The notes under the pieces were generated by a model. The model was not told the origin of the DNA, ran no database searches, and saw only the letters and a program-made list of their open reading frames with translations. The translations under genes were made by a program, and so were the position numbers. DNA of 30,651 bases from an uncultured Alphaproteobacteria bacterium (GTDB lineage Bacteria > Pseudomonadota > Alphaproteobacteria > RF32 > CAG-239): contig CAJTLY010000003.1 of the NCBI GenBank assembly GCA_910577095.1, positions 98,730 to 129,380 on the forward strand, read 5' to 3'. Position 1 is the first letter of the stretch. Each line of letters begins with the position of its first letter. Below, one piece after another: positions 22,508 through 30,651 of this stretch.

Positions 22508-23257
22508 TTACTTTTCTTCGTACCAGATGCCGGATACTCTCGATTTTCCGGACAGAACTTTGCTGATGCCGGTATTGAGGTCGGTTTCGGCACGGTCTCC
22601 CCGCAGAATGTTGCCGTTTTGGTTAATGACCACATTTTCATACAGCTTTACCAAACCCTGTTCGGGATAATAAACGCCGGTTTTGGCGGTTACTTCGCCG
22701 TCTTTGGTGACAATCCGCGCGTTTTTCGGAATTTCAACCCGTTGCAAGACCGGGTTGCCTTCTTTGTCCTTTTGAAAAAAAGCTTCCATAACGTCCGAAT
22801 AGACTTTGTTTTTGCCGTTGTCGGCAATGACATTGCCTTTGGCAACAGCCTTTTCCTGTCCCGGATAATAAGTAATGTTTTCCGTTGCCGTAATGGTTGC
22901 GCGGTCGTTTTTAATCCGTGCCGGTTTTCCGGTCAAAACCATATAATCGTCTTTGACATGATATTCCATCAGGTCGCCGAAAGCATCGGCCTTCGGCAGG
23001 TGAAGGCTCACTTTTTGCCGGGCTTCCATGTCGGTAATCGAAGTTTTGCCCCGATTGCTTTTGGAAAACCAGGCCGTCAGAATTTCTCCTTTGACGGTCA
23101 TTCCCGGCTTGACGGCGACTGCGTTGCCGACGGCCACCGCTTTTTGTTCGTTTTGATAGATTTCGACCTGTTTATCGGCAGTGATGGTAATGTCATAAGC
23201 AGCGGCAGAAGTTATCCGAACGGCGGCAAGCAGAGGAATCAGCCATATTTTTTTCAT
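22508..23257 (-). CDS. lptA: Periplasmic LPS-bridge protein LptA (OstA-like)
   Basis: 249 aa with a signal peptide (MKKIWLIPLLAAVRITSAAA, cut before YDITI). The remainder is a run of beta strands of the OstA/LptA type: ADKQVEIYQNEQKAVAVGNAVAVKPG, ENITYYPGQEKAVAKGNVIAD, GVYYPEQGLVKLYENVVINQNGNILRGDRAETDLNTG. The repeated strand-V-x-x-G-N/x-V-turn pattern builds the open groove that carries lipid A between LptC and LptD. It is longer than E. coli LptA (185 aa), as is common in alphaproteobacteria. Its start overlaps lptC by 4 nt. Confidence 0.92.
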   Translation of the reverse strand: MKKIWLIPLLAAVRITSAAAYDITITADKQVEIYQNEQKAVAVGNAVAVKPGMTVKGEILTAWFSKSNRGKTSITDMEARQKVSLHLPKADAFGDLMEYHVKDDYMVLTGKPARIKNDRATITATENITYYPGQEKAVAKGNVIADNGKNKVYSDVMEAFFQKDKEGNPVLQRVEIPKNARIVTKDGEVTAKTGVYYPEQGLVKLYENVVINQNGNILRGDRAETDLNTGISKVLSGKSRVSGIWYEEK

Positions 23258-23934
23258 TGCGGCGCCTCCTCTAAATTTTCCTGATGGATGATGATTTTGG
23301 TTTTGCCGGTAAAGATAAGGACCCGGTTGCCTTTGTAATACTCAAATCCTTCCGATTTTAAATTGCCGAAATAGCCCTCGGCGGTTACCGGCGTTTTGCT
23401 GTACGCTTTGGCTTGGATGCTGTCATAGAACATGGTGCGGGTGAGGGCGGTGGTTCCGTCGCTGTAAACCATTTTGACGTCTTCGTCCAACCACAGCAGC
23501 CGGTTGACCTGATCATAATAACCGACCGGCGATTTGACACTGGTCCAGTCGGTGTCCGAAGACGGCAGCAGCCCTTCGGGATGAATCAGTTTGACCAGTT
23601 TGGACCCGGGTTCGGTTTCGTCAATTGTTTCGGCGGTAAAATTGTTAACCCGGTTTTGTTTGTCGGTAATATGGAAAACCGTATTCTCCATATGGAGTTT
23701 TTCCAGTTCGCCGTCTTTGGGTTTGGCAATGTTCATCTGAAGTTCGCCGCTGCGTTCCTGCAACCCGGGCAAAATCACCAGCAGCCCCGCAAGTGCGGCG
23801 GCAATTGCCGGCAGTCCCAGCTTAATCAGGCGGACAATATGTGTCCGCCGCGAAGCCGGAAAATTGTCGCCGCGCTGTTTTTTTTTGAGACTGTCTTCGG
23901 CAAAGAAAATGTCTAATTTCTTGAAATCAAACAA
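23254..23934 (-). CDS. lptC: LPS export inner-membrane anchored protein LptC
   Basis: 226 aa. One membrane helix at ~32-52 (RLIKLGLPAIAAALAGLLVILPG) after a basic cytoplasmic start, then a periplasmic beta-jellyroll (NTVFHITDKQNRVNNFTAETIDE, VYSDGTTALTRTMFYDSIQAKAYSKTPVTAEGYFGNLKSEGFEYYKGNRVLIFTGKTKI). This is the LptC plan. It receives LPS from LptB2FG and passes it to LptA. Position between kpsF and lptA supports the call. The start directly abuts the kpsF stop. Confidence 0.9.
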   Translation of the reverse strand: MFDFKKLDIFFAEDSLKKKQRGDNFPASRRTHIVRLIKLGLPAIAAALAGLLVILPGLQERSGELQMNIAKPKDGELEKLHMENTVFHITDKQNRVNNFTAETIDETEPGSKLVKLIHPEGLLPSSDTDWTSVKSPVGYYDQVNRLLWLDEDVKMVYSDGTTALTRTMFYDSIQAKAYSKTPVTAEGYFGNLKSEGFEYYKGNRVLIFTGKTKIIIHQENLEEAPQ

Positions 23935-24957
23935 TTATGCGACCTTATCCTGAGAATTAAGCGGAGCATCTTTCTTTTTTTCAATCGTAAAACCGGCACG
24001 CAGACAATCGTGCATATGAATGACGCCGATCGGTTTTTTATTTTCGATGACAAACAGCTGGGTGATGCCTTTCCCGGTATTGTTCATAATATTGACAGCC
24101 TCGGCCACCAGGGTGTCGGGAGAGGTTGTTTTGGGGTTTTTGGTCATAATGTCTTCGGCATTTTTTTCAAACAAGTCGTTGTCAAGCGAGTTGACCATTG
24201 CACGACGCAAGTCGCCGTCGGTAATCATCCCGCTCAATTCGCCGTTTTCGTTGACAATTCCGACGCAGCCCAGCATTTTTGACGACATGGTCAGAATAAT
24301 CTGTCTGAGAGCGGCATGTTCGTTTAAAATCGGCATTTCGTCGCCTTGATGCATCAGGTCGGAAACTTTCTGCAAAAGGGCACCGAGTTTTCCGCCCGGA
24401 TGGCGTTGTTTGTAGTTGTTTTTCGAAAATCCTTTGCGTTCCATCAGCGCAATTGCCAGAATATCGCCCAGCACCAAAGTGGCGGTGGTAGAAGAAGTCG
24501 GTGCCATGCCGAGCGGGCAGGCTTCGCCGGCATCGGGCAGACGTAAAATGATATCGCCGGCTTTTCCCAGCGTGCTGTCAGGATTTTTCGTCATTGAAAT
24601 CAACGGAATTCCGTACCTTTTGCAATAAATCAGAATATCGGACAGTTCTTTGGATTCTCCGCCGTTGGAAATCGCCAACACCACGTCGTCGTCGGTCAGC
24701 ATTCCGAGGTCGCCGTGACTGGCTTCGGCCGGATGTACAAAGAAGGAAGGTGTTCCGGTGGAGGCCAGAGTGGCGGCGATTTTGTTGCCGATATGACCCG
24801 ATTTTCCCATTCCGGTCACGATGACGCGCCCTTTGGCTGCCTGTATCATATCCAGAGCTTCGGTCAGGCTGGCGTCAAGTTCGCTTTCCATGATACGCAG
24901 GGCGTCGACTTCCTTATCGATAGTCCGGCGTGCCGATTCGATGTCTTTGTTTGTCAT
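23935..24957 (-). CDS. kpsF: Arabinose-5-phosphate isomerase (KpsF/KdsD family)
   Basis: 340 aa. Converts ribulose-5-phosphate to arabinose-5-phosphate, the precursor of Kdo in the LPS inner core. An N-terminal SIS domain (GMGKSGHIGNK at 49-59, EASHGDLGM at 78-86, ISNGGES at 96-102, PTSSTTATLVLGDILAIALM) is followed by two CBS domains (~205-325: VSDLMHQGDEMP, ITDGDLRRAM, AEDIMTKNPKTTSPDTLVAEAV, GVIHMHDCLRAG). AAGGA lies 11 nt before the ATG. First gene of the leftward LPS cluster. kdsC, which follows it in E. coli, is missing here. Confidence 0.95.
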   Translation of the reverse strand: MTNKDIESARRTIDKEVDALRIMESELDASLTEALDMIQAAKGRVIVTGMGKSGHIGNKIAATLASTGTPSFFVHPAEASHGDLGMLTDDDVVLAISNGGESKELSDILIYCKRYGIPLISMTKNPDSTLGKAGDIILRLPDAGEACPLGMAPTSSTTATLVLGDILAIALMERKGFSKNNYKQRHPGGKLGALLQKVSDLMHQGDEMPILNEHAALRQIILTMSSKMLGCVGIVNENGELSGMITDGDLRRAMVNSLDNDLFEKNAEDIMTKNPKTTSPDTLVAEAVNIMNNTGKGITQLFVIENKKPIGVIHMHDCLRAGFTIEKKKDAPLNSQDKVA

Positions 24958-25063
24958 TGTGTTTATAGTCCTTAAATTTGATTAAAATATAGTGGAGAAT
25001 ATTATTATTTAAACTTGAAAGCAAGTAAATTTATCCAACCATCAACACGGGACCGAAAACCGG

Positions 25064-25124
25064 TTGATTCTTGTTATTCCGTTCAGTAATATATAAGCAA
25101 AACGAAAAGAACGTTTGTAAACGT
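25064..25124 (+). promoter_or_regulatory. Promoter and palindrome upstream of the 25164 gene
   Basis: TTGATT at 25064-25069, 17-bp spacer, TAATAT at 25087-25092. Just downstream, ACGTTT-GT-AAACGT (25111-25124) is a 6-bp-arm palindrome placed where a repressor could bind or a small 5' hairpin could form. Confidence 0.4.
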
Positions 25125-25163
25125 CAATCGCTGTTGAGGGAAAATTAAATTGAGGAAGGCGTT

Positions 25164-26606
25164 ATGACAAAAAGAAGTTTTATTTTATCGGTTGTCGCGG
25201 TCGGCATGTTCTCGCTGGTTGCGCGTTCTGCGGGGGCAGCGTTGTCGGAAACGCAAAAACAAGAGATCCGAAATGTTTTTACCGATCAAACAATTAAAAT
25301 TACGGAAGAAAACGAAACGGTGGCGGTCGATTTTCCCGAAGTGACGGTTCAAGAGGAAGGCGCAGGCAAAAAGAAAGTCGATGCCTATCGGCTGGATCTT
25401 AAAAAAGCCGGAAGTTTTAACGGCATGCCGCAATATAAATATGTTACCGTGTCGCCGCTCCGTTTAAAATCGTTGGTCTATTCGCGGTTGGGCTTTTGGT
25501 TTCCGTCGGTGGTTACCGAAGCAGGCTCCTTTGCCGAAGAAGCTTCAGTCGTTCCGGCGCTGGGATACGAAAGCGGCAGAAAAATGCAAATCACCGATCT
25601 GCGGTTGATTGATGAGGAAGAAGGGGTGTCGAACGAGTTTTTGAGCGCCTCCAAGATCAGCAGCTTTGTTCAAAGCAAAGAAAACGGCGGCGGCGCCGAT
25701 TATTTTTCGGTTTTCAAAGGTGAGAACATCGTTATCTCTTTGGCCCTCGGCAATTTGCGCATTCCGGGTTTTGTTTCGGTAAACGATATGAAAAATGCGG
25801 TCCTGAAACCGGGACAAAAAGTGCCGATGCTGGCCGATAACATAAACGGTTCTTTAAAAACGTCGGTGATAACGCTTGAAGTGCCGATGTTGTCAACGGT
25901 TGTCAATTTTCGGATAGATTCCGAGGGGCGGTCGGTTCTAAATGAAGAAGAGAATACAATTGACGTGGTTTCGCTTTTCCGCTTGAGAGACGTGAACAGC
26001 GAAGGGATGTTATCCGATCTGCCCTTAAACTCATTTGATCTGAAGTTTTGGGTTAAAGGGATTGATCGTCAAAAATATGAAAAATTTCTGGATGAGCAGC
26101 AAAGCAATATGTCGATTTTGATTGAAGACAAGGCAGGCCCCGATGAAATGTCAGCCGATTCAGACGGCGACGAGGCGGAGCCTGTCGAAGTATCTGAGGA
26201 AAACTGGCGCAGCCTTTTGATCGGTAAAGACGTAAAATATAAATTTTCCGTTTTGTTTGATCGGGGATCAATCAACGGGAAGGGGCGTTTGGAAATCAGG
26301 AAAGACGATGTGCTGAACGTGATGAAATTTGAAGTTGTCAATTTTGACGTTTTGTCACCCGATACCGGCAAAGCCTGTCGCGAACGGCAGGCAAAAAATC
26401 CGTCGGCTCTGCCTTTGAGATGTCCGTCGGGCGGTTTTCTCGATTCTTTGCGACCTTATCTTGACGTCGGCAAGCGGGTAAAAAACAGCAAAGGCGAAAC
26501 CGTAGACGAATTTATCGTACGGCAGTCGGGGGCGGAAAGCACGATAAACGGCAAACCGCTTACGACGGGTGTGCCCTCGGTTCCTTCCGCCTATATGGGA
26601 TTGTGA
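25164..26606 (+). CDS. Exported protein of unknown function
   Basis: 480 aa with a GAGGAAGG SD 4-5 nt before the ATG. A signal peptide (MTKRSFILSVVAVGMFSLVARSAGA) predicts export to the periplasm. The mature part is beta-rich with repeated edges of the form FPEVTVQEEG, YKYVTVSPLRLKSLVYS, NIVISLALGNLRIPGF, SVITLEVPMLSTVVNFRIDSEG and FSVLFDRGSINGKGRLEI, and an acidic insert near 340-360 (DSDGDEAEPVEVSEEN). Two cysteines (in GKACRERQ and LRCPSGG) lie close together and may pair. No family is recognised; a lipid- or polymer-binding periplasmic protein is one possibility. Between lpt genes and the str operon, with its own promoter and terminator. Confidence 0.75.
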   Translation: MTKRSFILSVVAVGMFSLVARSAGAALSETQKQEIRNVFTDQTIKITEENETVAVDFPEVTVQEEGAGKKKVDAYRLDLKKAGSFNGMPQYKYVTVSPLRLKSLVYSRLGFWFPSVVTEAGSFAEEASVVPALGYESGRKMQITDLRLIDEEEGVSNEFLSASKISSFVQSKENGGGADYFSVFKGENIVISLALGNLRIPGFVSVNDMKNAVLKPGQKVPMLADNINGSLKTSVITLEVPMLSTVVNFRIDSEGRSVLNEEENTIDVVSLFRLRDVNSEGMLSDLPLNSFDLKFWVKGIDRQKYEKFLDEQQSNMSILIEDKAGPDEMSADSDGDEAEPVEVSEENWRSLLIGKDVKYKFSVLFDRGSINGKGRLEIRKDDVLNVMKFEVVNFDVLSPDTGKACRERQAKNPSALPLRCPSGGFLDSLRPYLDVGKRVKNSKGETVDEFIVRQSGAESTINGKPLTTGVPSVPSAYMGL

Positions 26607-26620
26607 GGCAAATAAAAGTA

Positions 26621-26650
26621 AAAAACCGGTTGAAAAATACCGGTTTTTTT
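26621..26650 (+). terminator. Terminator of the 25164 gene
   Basis: AAAACCGGT/ACCGGTTTT with an 8-nt loop and a T run, 15 nt after the stop. Confidence 0.9.
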
Positions 26651-26665
26651 ATTGCAAAATAATTG

Positions 26666-26694
26666 TTGACTTGGCCGGTTTATAAATGTATACA
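26666..26694 (+). promoter_or_regulatory. Promoter of the str operon (rpsL)
   Basis: TTGACT at 26666-26671, 17-bp spacer, TATACA at 26689-26694. It lies ~73 nt before the rpsL ATG and directly follows the preceding terminator. Confidence 0.75.
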
Positions 26695-26766
26695 TGCATT
26701 AACTCTTTGAGAATGAAAGTATTAAAGAGGTTTTTTTGTATTAATTTAAGAATAAGGAAATTTGTG

Positions 26767-27138
26767 ATGCCTACAATTAGTCAGTTAATTCGTAAATCAC
26801 GAACACCTAAAGTGAAAAGAAACAAGGTCCCGGCCTTGAAAGCTTGTCCACAAAAACGCGGTGTTTGCACAAGGGTTTATACGACTACCCCGAAAAAACC
26901 GAACTCCGCTTTGCGTAAAGTGGCACGCGTTCGGCTTACCAACGGCTTTGAAGTAATCAGCTATATCCCTGGTGAAGGTCATAATCTTCAGGAACACTCA
27001 GTGGTGCTGATTAAGGGAGGCCGTGTAAAAGACTTGCCTGGTGTTCGTTATCATATCATTCGCGGTACTTTGGACACCCAGGGTATTGCCAAACGTCGTC
27101 AGCGTCGTTCTCTGTACGGCGCCAAGAGACCGAAATAG
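26767..27138 (+). CDS. rpsL: Ribosomal protein S12
   Basis: 123 aa from MPTISQLIRKSR; AAGGAAA lies upstream, so the longer frame from 26686 is not used. It carries the S12 hallmarks TTPKKPNSALRKVARVRLTNG and GGRVKDLPGVRYHIIRGTLDT. The lysines whose mutation gives streptomycin resistance in E. coli (in PKKPNS and GRVKDLPG) are wild type. S12 sits at the decoding centre. First gene of the str operon; rpsG follows after 11 nt. Confidence 0.98.
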   Translation: MPTISQLIRKSRTPKVKRNKVPALKACPQKRGVCTRVYTTTPKKPNSALRKVARVRLTNGFEVISYIPGEGHNLQEHSVVLIKGGRVKDLPGVRYHIIRGTLDTQGIAKRRQRRSLYGAKRPK

Positions 27139-27149
27139 GAGGGTAAGTT

Positions 27150-27620
27150 ATGTCACGTCGTCATAGTGCAGAAAAAAGAATTGTACTGCCGGATGCAAAG
27201 TACCATGATAAGGTAGTTGCTAAATTTATTAACAACGTTATGGAAGACGGTAAAAAGGCCGTTGCCGAAAAAATCGTTTATTCGGCATTCGACATTCTGT
27301 CTGCCAAAACCAAACAAGACGCTTTGGCTGTTTTCGGCGAAGCGATCGAAAACGTCAAACCTGTTTTGGAAGTCAAATCCCGTCGCGTCGGCGGTGCAAC
27401 CTATCAGGTTCCGTGCGAAGTTCGTGCCGACCGTCGTCAGGCTTTGGCAATCCGCTGGATTATTGCCGCTGCCCTCAAACGCTCGGAAACAACCATGACC
27501 GAGAAATTGGCCAACGAACTGCTGGATGCTGCTGCCAACCGTGGTGCTGCCGTTAAAAAACGCGAAGATACCCACAAAATGGCCGAAGCCAACAAAGCTT
27601 TCTCTCATTACAAATTCTAA
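27150..27620 (+). CDS. rpsG: Ribosomal protein S7
   Basis: 156 aa, standard length. MSRRHSAEKRIVLPDAKYHDKVVAKFINNVMEDGKKAVAEKIVY and GGATYQVPCEVRADRRQALAIRWII are S7 signatures. It nucleates assembly of the 30S head on 16S rRNA. AGGAGGG lies before the ATG. In E. coli S7 is the translational repressor of the str operon. Confidence 0.98.
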   Translation: MSRRHSAEKRIVLPDAKYHDKVVAKFINNVMEDGKKAVAEKIVYSAFDILSAKTKQDALAVFGEAIENVKPVLEVKSRRVGGATYQVPCEVRADRRQALAIRWIIAAALKRSETTMTEKLANELLDAAANRGAAVKKREDTHKMAEANKAFSHYKF

Positions 27621-27635
27621 TCTGAGGGAAAGAAC

Positions 27636-29711
27636 ATGGCTCGTACACACAGTTTGGATTTATATAGAAATATCGGCATCATGGCTCATATTGATGCCGG
27701 TAAAACAACGACCAGTGAACGTATTCTTTACTACACCGGTCAAACACATAAAATCGGTGAAGTGCACGAAGGTGCCGCTACCATGGACTGGATGGAACAG
27801 GAACAGGAACGCGGCATTACCATTACTTCCGCCGCCACCACCTGCTTCTGGAAGGGTTACAGAATTAACCTGATCGACACTCCCGGACACGTTGACTTTA
27901 CGGTTGAAGTGGAACGCTCTCTGCGCGTTTTGGACGGTGCGATTACCGTATTCGATTCGGTTGCCGGTGTTGAACCGCAGTCGGAAACCGTATGGCGTCA
28001 GGCCGACAAATACAAAGTTCCGAGAATTTGTTTCTGCAACAAAATGGACCGTATCGGTGCCAACTTCTACCGTTGTTTGGACATGATCAAGGATCGTTTG
28101 GGCGCTCGCCCGATGGCTATTCAGCTGCCGATCGGATCGGAAGCCGAATTCCGCGGCATTATCGACCTCTTGCAAATGAAAGCGATCGTTTATACCGGTG
28201 ATACTGCCGATTCTCCGATCGAAATTCAGGAAATTCCGGCTGATTTGAAAGAAAAAGCCGAAAAATACCATGCCGAAATGGTCGAAATGGCTGTTGAAGA
28301 AGACGAACAGGCAATGGAAGATTACCTGGAAGGCAAAGAAATCTCAATCGATACATTGAAAAAATGCATCCGCAAGGGAACGCTGTCTCAGAGTTTTGTT
28401 CCGGTTTGCTGCGGTACCGCCTTCAAGAATAAAGGTGTTCAGCCTTTGCTTGATGCCGTGATCGATTATCTGCCTTCTCCGTTGGATATTCCGGCGATCG
28501 AAGGTGTTAAACCCGGTACCGAAGAAGTTGTCTTGCGCAAGCCTGATGATAAAGAACCCTTGTCGGCTCTGGCTTTCAAGATCATGAACGACCCGTTCGT
28601 CGGTTCGTTGACTTTCGTTCGTATCTATTCCGGTACGATGCAGGCCGGCAGCTATATTTACAACTCGGTAAAAGACAAAAAAGAACGTGTCGGCCGTATG
28701 CTGCTGATGCATTCCAACAAGCGTGAAGACCTGAAAGAAGCAAACGCAGGCGATATTATCGCTTTGGCGGGCTTGAAAGATACCACCACCGGTGATACGC
28801 TTTGCGATCAGTCCAACCCGATTATTCTCGAAAACATGGAATTTCCGGATCCGGTTATTGAATTGGCCGTTGAACCGAAAACCAAAGTTGACGTTGAAAA
28901 AATGGGTCTGGCTTTGTCTCGTCTGGCTATGGAAGATCCTTCGTTCAAAGTTTCTTCCGATCCCGATTCCGGACAAACCATCATCCGCGGTATGGGCGAA
29001 TTGCACCTTGACATTATTGTTGACCGTTTGAAACGCGAATTCAAGGTAGAATGCAATGTCGGCGAACCGCAGGTTGCTTATCGCGAAACGATTACCAAAC
29101 CTTGCGACATCGAATACACCCACAAGAAACAGTCGGGCGGTGCCGGTCAGTTTGCGAAAGTTAAGATCAAATTTGAACCGATGGAAGGTTACACCGGTTT
29201 TGAATTTGTCAACAGCGTTGTCGGCGGTAACGTGCCGAAGGAATATATTCCGGGTGTTGAAAAAGGTTTGCGTACCGCGATGGATACCGGTGTGATTGCC
29301 GGATATCCGGTTACCGGTGTTAAGTGCAATCTGTATGATGGTGCTTACCACGAAGTTGACTCCAACGTTATGTGCTTTGAAATTGCTGCCCGTGCTGCCT
29401 TCCGCGAAGGTATGCGCCAGGCCAGTCCGAAGCTGCTCGAACCGATTATGAAGGTCGAAGTCGTAACGCCGGAAGAATATATGGGTGATATCATCGGCGA
29501 CTTAAACTCTCGCCGTGGTTTGGTAAACGGCATGGATCAGCGTGCCAACGCCCGGGTAATTGATGCCCAGGTTCCGCTCGCCAACATGTTTGGTTACGTC
29601 AACACCCTCCGTTCGCTGTCTCAGGGACGTGCTCAGTTTACGATGGTCTTTGACCATTATTCGGAAGTACCGAATGAGATTGCCGAAAAGGTAAAAGCGA
29701 AAAACGCTTAA
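27636..29711 (+). CDS. fusA: Elongation factor G
   Basis: 691 aa. Drives translocation of tRNA and mRNA through the ribosome. G1 AHIDAGKTT at 17-25, switch I with ERGITITSAA, G3 DTPGHVDFT, G4 NKMD in CFCNKMDRIGAN, then domains II to V to the end (YSEVPNEIAEKVKAKNA). One fusA copy with normal length and no insertion. GAGGGAAAG precedes the ATG; rpsG stops 15 nt upstream. Confidence 0.98.
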   Translation: MARTHSLDLYRNIGIMAHIDAGKTTTSERILYYTGQTHKIGEVHEGAATMDWMEQEQERGITITSAATTCFWKGYRINLIDTPGHVDFTVEVERSLRVLDGAITVFDSVAGVEPQSETVWRQADKYKVPRICFCNKMDRIGANFYRCLDMIKDRLGARPMAIQLPIGSEAEFRGIIDLLQMKAIVYTGDTADSPIEIQEIPADLKEKAEKYHAEMVEMAVEEDEQAMEDYLEGKEISIDTLKKCIRKGTLSQSFVPVCCGTAFKNKGVQPLLDAVIDYLPSPLDIPAIEGVKPGTEEVVLRKPDDKEPLSALAFKIMNDPFVGSLTFVRIYSGTMQAGSYIYNSVKDKKERVGRMLLMHSNKREDLKEANAGDIIALAGLKDTTTGDTLCDQSNPIILENMEFPDPVIELAVEPKTKVDVEKMGLALSRLAMEDPSFKVSSDPDSGQTIIRGMGELHLDIIVDRLKREFKVECNVGEPQVAYRETITKPCDIEYTHKKQSGGAGQFAKVKIKFEPMEGYTGFEFVNSVVGGNVPKEYIPGVEKGLRTAMDTGVIAGYPVTGVKCNLYDGAYHEVDSNVMCFEIAARAAFREGMRQASPKLLEPIMKVEVVTPEEYMGDIIGDLNSRRGLVNGMDQRANARVIDAQVPLANMFGYVNTLRSLSQGRAQFTMVFDHYSEVPNEIAEKVKAKNA

Positions 29712-29747
29712 ATAGCTTGGTTTCGGCGGGGGATTGCGAAAAGTTTT

Positions 29748-29776
29748 TTGTAACCCCCCTCTGAAAATTTTTTAAT
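29748..29776 (+). promoter_or_regulatory. Candidate internal promoter of tuf
   Basis: TTGTAA at 29748-29753, 17-bp spacer, TTTAAT at 29771-29776, in the 92-nt gap between fusA and tuf. Separate transcription of tuf besides the str operon would fit known practice in other bacteria. Confidence 0.4.
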
Positions 29777-29803
29777 AAAATAATTTTTTAGGAAGACAGA
29801 TAA

Positions 29804-30651
29804 ATGGCAAAAGAGAAATTTGAAAGAAGCAAGCCGCACTGCAACATCGGTACGATCGGTCACGTAGACCACGGGAAGACGACGTTGACGGCAGCGATTA
29901 CGAAAGTATTGGCGGAACAGGGCGGTGCAGAATTTGCAGCTTATGATCAGATTGACAAGGCACCTGAAGAAAGAGCGCGGGGGATTACGATTTCGACGGC
30001 TCACGTAGAATATGAAACCCCGAAACGTCACTATGCGCACGTAGACTGCCCGGGCCACGCGGACTATGTAAAGAACATGATTACGGGTGCGGCCCAGATG
30101 GACGGTGCGATTTTGGTTGTATCGGCAGCTGACGGTCCGATGCCGCAGACGCGTGAGCACATTTTGTTGGCACGTCAGGTAGGCGTACCGGCGATTGTTG
30201 TTTACATGAACAAAGTAGACCAGGTAGACGATCCGGAACTTTTGGAATTGGTAGAAATGGAAATCCGCGATCTGTTGAGTTCTTACGGTTTCCCCGGCGA
30301 CGAGATTCCGATTGTCAAAGGATCTGCGTTGGCGGTATTGGAAAACAGCGACACCAAGATCGGCCACGATTCGATTATTGAATTGATGAACGCAGTAGAC
30401 GATTACATTCCGCAGCCGGATCGTCCGAAAGACAAACCGTTCCTGATGCCGATTGAAGACGTATTTTCGATTTCGGGCCGCGGTACGGTCGTTACCGGTC
30501 GTGTTGAACGCGGTGTAATCCATGTCGGCGACGACATTGAAATCATCGGTATCAAACCGACCCAGAAGACGACTTGTACGGGTGTAGAAATGTTCCGCAA
30601 ACTTCTGGACCAGGGTGAAGCCGGGGACAACATCGGTGTTCTGCTTCGGGG
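29804..30651 (+). CDS. tuf: Elongation factor Tu, 5' part (runs off the window)
   Basis: The first 282 codons of EF-Tu; the stop lies beyond the window. The ATG follows an AGGAAGA SD. MAKEKFERSKPHCNIGTIGHVDHGKTTLT holds the G1 loop GHVDHGKT; ARGITISTAHVEYE is switch I, DCPGHADYVKNMITGAAQMDGAILVVSAADGPMPQTREHILL is G3, and NKVDQVDD is G4. It carries aminoacyl-tRNA to the ribosome. Codon choice differs from fusA: Val is mostly GTA, Thr mostly ACG and Ala often GCG or GCA, whereas fusA favours GTT, ACC and GCC/GCT. Confidence 0.97.
   Translation, partial: MAKEKFERSKPHCNIGTIGHVDHGKTTLTAAITKVLAEQGGAEFAAYDQIDKAPEERARGITISTAHVEYETPKRHYAHVDCPGHADYVKNMITGAAQMDGAILVVSAADGPMPQTREHILLARQVGVPAIVVYMNKVDQVDDPELLELVEMEIRDLLSSYGFPGDEIPIVKGSALAVLENSDTKIGHDSIIELMNAVDDYIPQPDRPKDKPFLMPIEDVFSISGRGTVVTGRVERGVIHVGDDIEIIGIKPTQKTTCTGVEMFRKLLDQGEAGDNIGVLLR

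Noticed and set aside
28344..29351. Open frame of 335 codons opposite fusA
   Set aside because: Antisense shadow of a highly conserved gene.

Overview
The window comes from the chromosome of a Gram-negative bacterium. It carries an LPS-transport cluster (kpsF-lptC-lptA-lptB), a type V autotransporter, a MacAB-type tripartite pump, fabI, the GatCAB amidotransferase and the start of the str operon (rpsL-rpsG-fusA-tuf). Gene order (kpsF-lptCAB-hpf-ptsN) and GatCAB usage fit an alphaproteobacterium, probably an uncultured host-associated lineage; this is inference, with no rRNA in the window to confirm it. Most genes have clear Shine-Dalgarno (SD) sequences and intermediate GC, while positions ~133-1330 are visibly AT-rich.

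Layout. 1-1922: an accessory block beside a tRNA-Ser(GGA) gene, bounded by two 100-bp direct repeats that each contain the tRNA 3' end plus its terminator. Inside are a decayed gene, an unknown 252-aa protein and a small membrane protein; the last two form a plausible toxin/immunity-like pair. 1999-3736: an exported nitroreductase and an unknown protein with a zincin-like HQxxH motif. 3829-7413: a 1194-aa autotransporter with GGAI/xxGN repeats, preceded by a perfect 18-bp inverted repeat enclosing 86 bp (candidate invertible or structured control region). 7639-10699: a macA-macB(ATPase)-macB(permease) operon. 10908-14001: four unknown rightward genes. 14086-14973: YihY/BrkB membrane protein. 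15089-15919: fabI. 16015-19219: gatCAB. 19435-20355: an unknown gene interrupted by two in-frame stops. 20446-24957: leftward kpsF-lptC-lptA-lptB-hpf-ptsN, without kdsC and rpoN. 25164-26606: exported unknown protein. 26767-end: rpsL-rpsG-fusA and a tuf gene running off the edge.

Functionally, kpsF (arabinose-5-phosphate for Kdo) and lptCAB (LPS export) work together on the outer membrane, the autotransporter displays a repetitive passenger there, and MacAB exports substrates across the envelope. FabI makes fatty acids, GatCAB supplies Gln-tRNA and/or Asn-tRNA, and rpsL-rpsG-fusA-tuf supports translation, with HPF for ribosome hibernation. Several unknown genes share an odd property: no SD sequence and an AT-rich leader with ATTATTAA-like sequence before the start codon, unlike the housekeeping genes around them.
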